Source of the DNA: Phoronis australis
Taxonomy: Eukaryota > Phoronida > Phoronidae
NCBI GenBank assembly: GCA_002633005.1
Contig: NMRA01000460.1
Coordinates: 303,653 to 362,243, forward strand
Reading direction: 5' to 3'
DNA length: 58,591 nucleotides
The notes under the pieces were generated by a model. It was not told where the DNA came from, searched no databases, and worked only from the letters and a program-made list of their open reading frames with translations. Shown here piece by piece: positions 36,701 to 48,700 of the stretch; position 1 is the first letter of the stretch, and each line of letters starts with the position of its first letter. Position numbers and translations under genes: made by a program.

Positions 36701-39700
36701 TTCAGATGCAAACAGTTTTTGCGCGATAAATTTATTAATTCGGATGTTTAACTGTTTAAAATGAAAGAGTTTGGCAAGCGCGGTGATGCTTTGGGTTAGC
36801 TCCGTCGAATTGTGCCATAGATACTGGTCCCACATCACAATCAATGCACCCGACAAGGTTATAAAAAGGAATGAATTCAAGAGACAACTTCAACTTTGTC
36901 AGACTTTGGTCCCATCGTCTGCCGTCACTTTCCTCTCCTGGCCTCCTATGGCCTTTGTCGACATTGAAGTATAAGATTTACAACCAACACAATAACACTT
37001 TTAAACATTTTGGGCGAGCATGGGCAAAATACAAGTAACATGATGCTGTGTTAGCCCAATTGCAGGAGACATGCAAGAGACAAAAATTGAATCAATTTGG
37101 TCCATTGCATTATCCCAATATTTCAGTGCCCTCCGACATGGAAAGTTTTCAAAAGTCAATGTGGACTCGACGTCGTTAGCCAGCTCGGTCATCAAACGTT
37201 CCCAAAATAGTTTAATGTAATCATGTTGCAGCAGTATAAACAACACTCAACACGCAATCAAGTCCCAAACATAACATCTGGTACAGAATTGTTAATTGCA
37301 TGACACTTCTGTTTCAGTTTTATTTGCTACATGTAAATGTTATATCATCTCTAACAAAGGCGCCTATTTCTCGGTAATTACACTGCAAAATATTTTTGTT
37401 ATTTAAATATTTTCAGGAAATTAAATTAAAGATACTTTTGAATCTTCATTTTCAAAAAATAAGTATAACACAAATTTTAACCCGCACCACCTTAATTCCA
37501 AATGATATCCTTTTTTTAAAACGTTTAATCATTTATCAAAATAAACAGTCGTTGATACAATGTATATGTGTTGATGCTGTAATTATAGGCTACACTTCAT
37601 TGATTCAATACTCATCGATTCTATTAATTTTCCAAACTTCTGGAAACGCGCCGAAACCTATATTAAATGTAGCCTGTTAAATATTTTGTACCCAAATGCA
37701 TTTTTATATTGCGCCCACATATTCATATAAGGACCATTAAGCCGTCATCTCCGTCCGTCCGTCCGTCCGTCTGTCCGGCGTCCGCTGCTCTATCTCTAAA
37801 ATGCTTTTACGTATCTTCATGGAATTTTTCACGTGTTCCTACTGTGGATGGGACGGCCTGAGCGAACTTTCGGACGGATACGACTACCGGTGTGCCCCCT
37901 AGTGGCAATTTTATTTTTTTACGTTTACCTCTGTATCTTCAAAAGTCCTGGTCGGATTTTCATAAAAATTAATATGTAGGCACCTACATGTATTAGTGAG
38001 ATGACGCTGTCCTCCCGTTTTCGGATGGATTCAACATAGTTTGCGCCACCAAGTGGCCGTTGTTACTGTTTTCGAGTCTGCTTTTTGCGTTCACCCCTCT
38101 ATCAACCAAACCACTCAAAGGATGATTGTAAAAATTGGCACAAGTACAAGTGTTCTGACTATGAAGTGGACGGCTGACGATGATTTTCCAACGATTTCAA
38201 CTACTGTGGCGCCTCCTAGTGGCAGTTTTGTTTTTTTTGCGCCTATGACTGTACCTTATAAACCGTTCGAAGGATCTTTAAAAAATTTAGTGAGTGTTTT
38301 TACATGATGTTGACAACGAACGACAACGACTTTCGGATGGATCTGACTACTGGTGTGCCACCTAGTGGCAATTTCATCTTTTTACGTTTACTTCTATACG
38401 TTCAAAGGTCCTCAACGTATTTTGATAATATTTGGCATACAGGCATCTCTTAATGAGGCGACGCTATCTCCCTGTTTTCAGCTGGATTCGACCTACTTTG
38501 CGCCACCTAGTGGCCACTTTTACTGTTTTTGAGTATGTTTTTGGCGTCCACTCGTCTATCAACCAAACCGCTTTCAGCATAATTGTGAAAATTGGCATGT
38601 GTGTTTCTACTATGAAGTGGATGGCTGACGATGATTTTCCGACGAGTTCGACTACTGTGGCGCCTCCTAGTGGCATTTTTGTTTTTCTGCGCTCACCGCT
38701 GAATCTCCTAAACCGTATGCACGATCTTTACTTAATTAAGCAAGTGAATGTATGTAAAGATAACAGACGATGACTGTCAGGCGGATCAAACAGACGCTGT
38801 GCCTACAAGTGGCAATTTCATTTTGTTCTGTTTTCCTTCGTTTCTCTGAGGTTCTTTGACAGATTTTATGAAATATGGCATGATCTCGTTTTTGGATTGA
38901 GTGTACGTTTTTGCGCCATCTAGTCGCCATTTTTATGATACAAATAAATAACCCTAAATGCACACCATTTGCGATGCATTCGTGGGCGCATTTCAACGCT
39001 CCGCGTTGCTCTTGTTTCCCACTGTGCCATTTCATGACCACTTAAGTAGCATGACCTAAACCGTTTCTGGGGGTACTTAAACATAGTCTAACTGGTAGCT
39101 TGAGTTTTTTTTTATTCCATTGTCCGCTGTAAAGATACATGCTATTTACGTTCGGCCTCTACAGCGGTTGCCAGAAAAAGGCTTCTCATTCTGTGTTTGG
39201 CTTAATTATACTTACCTATTCTTTACAGTTCCTTCTACTTCATACAAGACAGTTTAATCCATAAAACACATCGTTTTTTCTCAGATTGTGCAACAGAAAC
39301 ATGACGTTTTTCAATAATGAATTAGAAATGTTTTGTTCATTGATTTCAGAAAACTGCTAGGAAAAGTACCCGCATTTAAAAAACGACCTTATATACATAT
39401 ACTATTTAGGCTTATCGCGTATTTACATGTACATGTATACTACTTGCTATGATATTACGACCAGCGGGTCCTTGTGGTAACAAACACGACGCGACGGAGT
39501 GTGCTTCTTGGGCTGACCAGGGTGAATGTGACACGAACCCCAACTGGATGCATGTTAACTGCGCACTGGCCTGCGGAAAATGTAGTGAGTATAAAATTCC
39601 TGTTTCGAATTCAGAGTACGCAAGCACTCATAATTGCCATTGTTTACTTCTCAACACATCGTTTTTCACAGAAAATGTGTAACAGAAAACATGGGATTTT

Positions 39701-42700
39701 TTAAATAATGAAAATAATGAATTAGAATTTTATTTAATCTGACTGTGAGCATTTGTACAACGAGTTTTTGTTTTTTTTACATGTACAGTAGGTATCATTT
39801 AGACTTAATTGCATTTGAACGTTTACCTTTTCACCAATGGTTTTGGTATTGCCAACAGCAGGTCTTTGTGAGAACAAACACGACACAGCAGTGTGTGCTT
39901 TATGGGCAAACAGGGGCGAATGTGACACAAACCCCAACTGGATGCACGTTAACTGCGCTCTGGCCTGCGGAATATGTAGTAAGTATAATGTTCGTGGCAT
40001 AAATTCAGAGGAGTCCAAACCCTATGTTTTGTTATTTCCTCATGCGATAATGGTGGCCTGGTGAAGATTTGGACTCACAGTTAGCCGACCAAAAGTTAAC
40101 GCCCATGTATTTTATGTAAAATTTTGATAGCTAAATCTTGTTAGAATCAAACGACACACCACAATCACCTAAAACTATCATTGTTCACTGATGGTGTGGC
40201 TGATTCCCCTTCCCGCTGTTGCAACTCCCACCGTTTATATGTAAATATAATGGTCAGGTAACCTTTGCATTCTAGCTATTGTTAGCTAAATTATTACTGT
40301 GATTCCCGTGGTTATGCCGACTTCGTGTTGATAGTACTGGTTGGGGAGTGAAACAAAGCAGTCGTGTCCTGGGTAAGTAAGTGCCTGTTCCGTGGCGAGA
40401 GAAATGCACATGCCAATCTTTCGCGTAATCTCGTGAAGTCTTGCTCTTCGAATGAGGTCCCAGCGAGGTCCTAAAGTTACTGAACGCTATCTAGGACTCC
40501 ACTTAAATTCTAACTGAAATTAAGAACCAATGGAATTGACTGTTGCATGCTAGACATGGTAGCAGAGCAGGCGTGCGTTCAGTAGACGCTAGGACCTACG
40601 CTAAAACCAAGCTAAATCCTAGTCAAAGTCAAGTGTTCTTATTTACTATGCACGGCAATATCTCACGTCATCTCGCGGTCTTGCTTTTTAGCGAGGTCCT
40701 AGCGTTACTGAACAGGAGGCAGGTTTATTGCTAACTGGTTTCCAAATCAACAGTGAACGGTTCACGGTCTTACGGAGGATTTTGGCGGAAAAACGTCGTG
40801 AAGGAAACAGGCACGCCGAATGGCTAACAGGGCCGAGCATGGAGTCGAACACCATAAACCTCACTGTGAAGCGGCTGCGGACTTTTCGTCTTTCTGTGCG
40901 AGACATCAAGCTCAAAGAACAATGGGCGTCAAAGAAAAGTCTTTGAGGTTTAGCATACATATTGAGCAGTTGAATAACTTCCAAGAAGCAAGTCACCCTA
41001 TTGCCGTTGACCATTAGATGTAGAAGATTCCTAATGAACATTTTCTTGCATTTGTAGGTTGACTAGTTTCGGCCCTGGTGATGTTTGGTTATATTAGTGT
41101 AGGGTAATGAAAGTCTTATTGACGGTTTGTGCAGTGACAGGACTTTCGCGTTTTACGGTATAGGACAAATTTCGGAACGATATTTTTGTTTGGGAAAAGG
41201 ATGTAATGGTGGTTGATCCTCTCCCCATTGTTGAAACCGGTCGTTTTTATGGAAATATAAGGACCACATGGGCTTTGTGTACTAGCTAATGTTAGGTAAG
41301 TTACTGTTGTGTCTCACGTGGGTTGTTGCCGGCTGCATCTTTCATGTCTGGTTGGGAAGTTAAATAAAGTAGTCGTGTCCGAGACTCCAGGGTTTTTCTC
41401 GCCTTATTTCTACCCAAAATGAAGGATCAACAGAGTTTAGCGATACAATCACAACTGCGAATCAGCAAAGTTATTGAAGTTCTTTTTGGATTATTTTCTT
41501 TAAGCTTGTCTTGTGATAATGGTTAGCCAAGTAGGTCATTTTAAACCATAATTAAGTGCCGCTCTCATCGGTTAATGTCTAGGTCACAAGCCAATGAAAA
41601 GCAAGGTCACGTTCGGAGAGCAACTTCCTGTATAGCTGCATCCAGGGAAATTAATTGTGATTGATGTGGTTTTTTTATCAATTGGTTATAATTTAAAATG
41701 ATTGATTTAATTGGACACCAATTTTATTACAAATTTTGAAGCCTTCTTTTTATTTATTTTATTTATTATTTGGCCCTTGTCATAAAATTTTAGCCATTTT
41801 GGATTATTTCTATAAAGAAAAATAAGAAAATCTCTGATTTTACTACTAGTCAAACTGCATATGCAATAAAACTGAAACAAGATTACGCCAGTAGCAGTAT
41901 ATGTTGTTTGTATTTGTAATACATCAACAAATAATGATCTTCTTTTATACCAACATAAAAATATCTTGCATCAAAAACTAATCAAAAACGAATTGCCTTC
42001 CCATCGGCACAAGAACACTGTGACCATCCCTCAATGTTACCGGTTTTGACTTGAATGCTTCACTGAATTTGTAACATTCCTCTGCAGGTATCAAAATGGG
42101 TAATATTAAAACGCAACGCAGTCATCCAGAAGTGTGTGTTTTATTCATTTCACTCTGTTGGTTGCATTTTATGCAGCATTTAGGTTCTGGAAGAACAGAT
42201 TGACGGGTTAATTTCCATTGGTTTCCATGCAAAATGTTTTTGAATTTTTCAAAATAGGGCCGGACGTAAATTTTTGATTTAAGTTAATTAACATTTATGC
42301 AAATCTATTGCATTAACTGGACGCAGATTTTGTGATATTAAAATAAGGTTTGTGTACATGAGTCGCCTTGGTAACCATCTTTGGATTTTCAAAAGTGTCT
42401 TGTTGTTTATGGTACACTATCGATAAAACAAATAAATTCCTTAACATTTTTTACATTGGGCGTGTGCAGCTTTTGATACTGTTGTATTTCCAACGTTAAA
42501 CGTTAAAGTTTGGCAACTCTCCTAAGTTGAAGGTAGTGTCTCACAATTTCTTTAATACAATTGCTTGCCTAACGTGACTCAAAAAGCCTATAATTGATAA
42601 TCTTGACAATGATTACATGTGGTTACCATGGATTGATACCCAATTCCGTTTAGTAACATCCATAAGTTTCACCAAAAAGTCAGTCCAAGAAGTCATGGCA

Positions 42701-45700
42701 AATTGCCTGCTTCTCAATAGAATTTGCCCTCAAACATAACGTCCTGTTTTTGACTGACAAATTATCTGGTTACCATGGCATCGATGCAGAATTCAGCTTG
42801 ACAACCCTCCAATGTTTCAAGGAAGGGTCATTACAAGTACTTTAAGCTAAGGAAATGTTATTAGTTGTTGCAGTAATACTTGCTTTAACAATTGCTTATT
42901 GATGACATGACATCAAAAGTTTATCTTTGCCGAAAGGCGCTAGGCGTTGTGCTTCACGCGAGGAGCATTATTTTTACGTTACTGTCCTTTGAAGACTTTG
43001 GAGGGGTTGAAATGTTGAACTACAAACTGTATATAACCAATTCCGTTTTGATAAACAAATTCGTTGGTTTCTGATTTATATGTTCATGTATGTATGTATA
43101 AAATCGACAAATTCGTAGATGGTTTTTGACAATTAAAAGCTAATCTTGCAAGAATTGATGATGTTTCAGTGGATTTAGTTGTAGACTGAAGTTGGAAAAA
43201 CTTTATACATGTAATCCAATCCTGAAATAGTATAGTATACTTATGATGTTTGCCTTAATCTAAAATAACTCTCAGACTTTGATAAAATTTGGACAATTCC
43301 CAAACTATACTCACAATTTAAAATATAATGACAATAAATGCGTTGCTTTTTGACTTATGTACAAGATTTGTCGTTTAAATTCAGAAACAGGATTCCAAAA
43401 ATGAATTAAGTCATTAAATGAAAGTAAACGCATTGCTCATAGAATCGATTGTTGGTTTCTGATTTACATATTTCTGTATCTGCGAAAATCTACTGGTTGT
43501 TAGAGGACTTTTTGATAATTAGAAGCTAATCTTGTAAGAAACGACGATGTTTGAGGAATTTTGTTGCAGGTTGACATTGGGAAAATTCGATCTATCATCA
43601 GATCACCAAATGGCAAAGTAGACTAAACGGGAGCGTAGCATTTCGTCCTGGGTGCTATGTGTCGCTGGTTCTATGTGTCCCTAGTTCTAGATGTATGTGT
43701 CCAGGGTCATACATGTATGTGTCCCACTCTTTTGCGTTATTATCTAGGCATTAAGTAGACGAGTGTGCAAATTTTGGCTACAATCGTCATTTTAGGTCCA
43801 CGTGACAATTTTGAGGTGATTTTTCCATCCTGATTTGGGAAAAGAATTGACTTCACCAACCCTGACTTGCATGCCTAATTAGGTCTCAGAATTTGGCCTA
43901 ATGGCATAACTTTCGTGTAGGCATATCTCTGGAACTACTGTACATGTACTTGACAGAATCTCAGGACGTTTGGGTCGATTATTATGTTTACTAGGGCGCC
44001 CAATTAATGTCTTGACACTTACGATGTCAATCAAGATCAGGATCACGTGACGAGTACCACAAAAATGTTATCTTTAGCAAAAAAACGTACATAATGTTCA
44101 AACCACAGTCAGTACGTTCAGGTTTCTAAAGAAATTGCCAAACGACCATTGCGAGTTGCCCTTCTGAACCTAATAGATGGCAAAATAGCTCATATAAGAT
44201 TTCGTCAAGTAAATTAGCAATTTAGCAGTATTGCAACCTAGACACTATCTCATAGAAACCGATAATGGCCAAGGAAAATAATGACCTGTTACAAAAGTTT
44301 CTGTGCGCAAATATCCGATATCGACGATTAAGAAGAACAATAAACTATACATGTAGATACTTTCTTGTAAATTTATTAAAGATGCGACCAAAATGCGACC
44401 TTTAGAGTGCGAGAATGCCAAAAAGATGTACACGTAATTAAGTACCATGTTGTTTTTATGCATTCTTATTGGATCCTGGTCGTTGTCAGATCAAGCAATG
44501 CCCCCTGAAATTTTCTAAAGCCAGCTTAATCTTGAAACTGCGTCTTTAGTTCGCGAGATTTTGACTAGGTCGCAAACAGCGATCTTGTGTTGTTTTTCGT
44601 GGCTGGTCGAGCGCTGACCAGGGACAGATAGAACCTGGTGTAAAAGTAACCGTACCCTTGAAGAAATTGTCCGGCTTGCGTGTATTTGAATGAAGCATCC
44701 GGGTAATACACTGACGTTTGCTGGCATTCAAATGCCTTCAGCTAGGACATTCTCTGCAGGGGGACAATCACAATTACCACACCGGGACACATAGAACCAG
44801 GGTCACATATACTCCTCCGTTGCACATAAATTTGGACACATTACATGTATATGCAGTACCCGGACAAATAGAACCCTGAAATACATAAAACCGGAAACAC
44901 AGAACCCGGGACACATCGGGATGACCCTCACTAAATGATTTTTGTCTCTCTGAAATAAGTCTCAAGGATACATGTACATGTATCATGAATGTCGGACAGC
45001 TCTACAAAGTGTCCCGAAATGTTATCGCAATTCAAATGATAATTGTTCATAGACTTAGGCGCTAAGTTAGTGTTTTAAATTCGAAAACTGTAGATCAAAA
45101 AAAGTTTTTAATTTCATATGGACATAAATTCATTAGTAACAATTAAACTCAATGCTCATTGACTTGGTAAGTTTATCGTTGCACTTCCTTGGTGTTTTTA
45201 GTTCCCCGTAGTATTGCGCAATGAATTTTTGTTCTTCAAAATTGAATCGCTTGCTTCCCATTAGCGTACATACTACACAGACAAAGCACGTCAAGAGTTA
45301 CACACCAACGTTAGAGATAAGGTGAAACCATGCAGTACGCGCACGCACAATCTCAGTGGTCCACGGCCGGGACTGAATTTGAACTCAAGGCGTTGAAGTT
45401 TGTGCATTTTTGAGACACACTCTGTATCGTTTTCCCAAGCCACCTACTGTAAAACTGGACTTCCGGCCGTGTTTCAACTAGGACTACACCTGTATATTAC
45501 TCATAAGTTTTAACAAGGGATTTTGAAACAGTCTCAAAGATCATATCCCAGGATCTTGGAACCTCACATTTTCAAAACATTCTTTCAAATAATGACCATA
45601 TGCATGAAACTGGATCATGATAAAACGAATTTTAACCTTACCGACAACGGTAAGAACTAAGCTGTCCGTCTCTGAGCTGACCAGCGACTAGCTTTAGCTA

Positions 45701-48700
45701 TCGAACTCCCTGCTTCCGCAAAGTTAGAACCCGGCTACATTTACTTGAAGCAGCTCCCAGCTAAGCGTCAACGCGCTGAGTCTAGGTTCATTATTACTAT
45801 CAGTGAAGCTTTGTTGGTTCACAGTTACTCAAATCCTGAAGGCTACACCCGGCCCGATATTGCCCCCAACTTATGGCGGACTTGGGGGTCCGTTACGTAT
45901 GAAGCGCCATCTGGAGAACNTCGAATTGATTTGTGCCCCTCTTCAATAGTTTTTGCATTCCCACGGACCTGAGTTAGCGTTGACGCTGGAAATTTTTCTT
46001 CAGGCAGAGTTGCTGTATTTGATGAGCGTTGCCGGCGCCATCTATCAGATTAACATATATGTCTCATTGCAGGCGCAGAATGTTCCAACATCCACGACAC
46101 TGCGGCGTGCGACAAATGGGCCGCAAGAGGGGAGTGTGCCAAGAACCCCCAATGGATGTTACCCAATTGTGCTCTGGCATGCGACGAATGCGGTCAGTGC
46201 TTGATGTAATATTTGGTGTGGCACTATAGTGTACATGCAAAAAACATGTTTCCGTTAGCTAACGTGATAAGAGACTTCCACTTAGAAGTGATTTTCAGTA
46301 CAAGAATTTATTGAGCCAAGTCAATCTGTGCTCATTTTGAAAAAAATGCTCGACGTAGACGACTTTAATCTTTGATTTTTTGTGTTCTGTAACGTGTTTT
46401 ACTCATTTGGTAACAATACAGTGCGTTGTTACCCTGAAATGGCCGATCTGTAGGGGAATCCGCTCATACAGGTGAACACAGATGCCAGTGACCAGGGAGT
46501 ATCGCTGCTTTGTGGCCTGGCCAGTTGGGAAGACATCGACTATTTTCGTAGCCTAGAATACTAAAATACCCGAAATGTTCCAAATGGATCCGTTCTTGTG
46601 TGACTACGGCGTTTGTTAACGAAATGATTCGAAATCTAGAGAAAACATAGTATCTTTTAAATTGAAAGCATATCTCTTGCCATTATACAAAAGGTACAAA
46701 TCCAAGACCTCAGCCACCAACAGCGCCAAGACCCACGGCGACACCGACAAGGGCTGTTCCACCATCTGGAGGTAACGTGCAAACTACATCGTGAATAAAA
46801 TAATATAGAGAGCTTGCAAACTGAGAGTATGAAAAATTACCCGGTTTCACCCGTTCAAGTTAATAACGTTGTTGTCAATTTAACAGCGCCTCCACACGGC
46901 TCAATTTGCTCAAACGTGCTCACTGACAGTGACAATGGTCACCTGGGATTGATTTTGAAGACCGTATGTGTTAATAAACGTGGAGAGAACAGTGGCCGAA
47001 TACCACGCTACTGTAATGACTTACAAAGAATATTAACTCCCTGAGGCATACCCGTAACTTCGTTCCCATTGTCTGCTGAACATGTATTGTCTTTATTATT
47101 TCTTATTGATTATTCTTTGGCTAGGTTGCAATACTCCTCTGATGCAGACCGGAGTTGTACAGGATCGTCAGATATCGTCATCTGGTCACGTTGCAGAGTG
47201 CCCTAAGTCCCATGCCAGATTAAACAGTCAAAACACCGCCAATGGCTCACCCGCGTGCTACGCATGGTGTACGATGTCCCTTGGCGATCCGTGGATACAA
47301 GTGAATTTCGGCATCAGGTGAATAGACAGATTTTCGTATCCATCGTCATACAGACATCTTTGTATGAATTCAAATATTCGTGCACTCGTTTGAGAAATAT
47401 GCTATAGCATTTGATTTTGCTTCGGCAACCAAGCCATGAAGTTTGTTATAAAAGGAAACTGCAGTTAAAAGTGGAGTGTAACCATAGATTAAATATTTTG
47501 AATGCGTCACGGCACGTTGAAAACTTTTCGCTCGCGGCGCAAAGCGGCACCTGGCTTCTTCTATGGTCGATAAGAGAAGACGGCTCATTTCTCCCAGTTA
47601 CTACCGCCTGGTAGTGGCTTTGCTTCCAACAAAAAACGACAAAGAAGTGATTGTATTTCTTTCATATTCAGATAAACGATTTCATTGTTATGCGCCATCA
47701 TATTTATATGTGGACGCATTATGCCGTCATCTCCGTCCGTCCATCCGTCCGGCGTCCGACGTCTGCTGCTCTATCTCCAAAACGCCTAGATGTATTTTCA
47801 TGAAATTTTGCTGATATGTTTCTTCTGTAAATGGAGCAGCACGAGCAAATTTTCGGACGGATCCGACTACCAGTGTGCCCCTAGTGGCAATTTTAGTTTT
47901 TTACGTTTACCACTGTATCTTTAAAGGTCTTGAATGGATTTTTATAAAAATTGGTATATAAGACACCTATTAGCGCGATGACACTATACCCATTTTTGGA
48001 TGGATTTGACGTAGTTTGCGCCACCTAGTGGCCATTTTTACTGTTTTCGAGTCTGTTATTTGGCGTCCACTCGTCTATCAACCAAACCGCTTTCACGATA
48101 ATTGTGAAAATTGGCATGTATGTTTTTACTATGAAGTGGACGGCTGACGGTGATTTTCAGACGAGTTTGAATAGTGGAGCGCCTCCTAGTGGCAGTTTTT
48201 TGCGCTCATGGCTGTATCTCCTAAACCGTTTGCAGGATCTTTACTTAATTTAGCAAGTGTACATATGTGATGCTTGCAACGGACGACGACGACTTTCGGA
48301 CAGATTTGACTACTGGTGTGTCGCCTAGTGGCAATTTTTTACGTTTTCCAGTCTATCTTCAAAGGTACTCAACAGATTTGCATAAAATTTTGAATATAGG
48401 ATTCTATTGGTGAAATGACGCTATCATCCTGTTTTTGTATGGAATCGAGGTGTTTTTGCGCCACCTAGTGGCCATTTTTGGTGTTTCAACTCTTGTTTTT
48501 GGCGTCCACCTCTGTATCAACCAAATCATTCGGGGATGGTTTTGAACATTGGCGCATAAGTTGTCAGTGTGAAAAGGACGTTTGATGATGGCGACTGACA
48601 ACTGTGGCGCCTCGTAGTGGTAGTTTCGTTTTGTTTTGCGACCATAGCTGTATCTCTGAAACCCACTGCAAGATCTTTATTAAATTTATTAAGTGGATTT

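Larger units (their letters stand above)
35804..39464. other. Intron between MAM and ShKT exons
   Basis: It holds the hairpin at 36244-36334 and the 1.3 kb CTCF-motif repeat at 37711-39014. No exon was recognised. Confidence 0.5.
39270..40020 (+). repeat. Tandem duplication containing ShKT exons 1 and 2
   Basis: Units of about 390 bp. Besides the exons, the flanking introns align: TTTTC.CAGA..TGTG.AACAGAAA and AATAATGAATTAGAA occur before each exon, and GTATAA..TTC.TG plus AATTCAGAG after each. This is a recent exon duplication. Confidence 0.8.
39979..46072. other. Intron between ShKT exons 2 and 3
   Basis: 6.1 kb. It holds the MITE copy at 40566-40722 with a partial copy near 40455-40500, an unassigned open stretch at 40728-41017, a GGACACATAGAACC-type repeat at 43640-43735 and 44770-44930, and the repeat fragment at 45760-45960. 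No exon was recognised in the AT-rich remainder. Confidence 0.5.

Noticed and set aside
40728-41017. Open frames with basic composition after the second MITE
   Set aside because: No recognisable domain, and overlapping frames exist on both strands without splice or start support.
39465-46192. Secreted ShK-type toxin genes
   Set aside because: The ShKT exons have no own signal peptide, start or stop, and are in phase with the protease exons.
46887-46969. Possible extra exon (APPHGSIC...) between the linker and F5/8C exons
   Set aside because: Its natural donor leaves phase 0, while the next exon needs phase 1. Neighbouring exons already join in phase.
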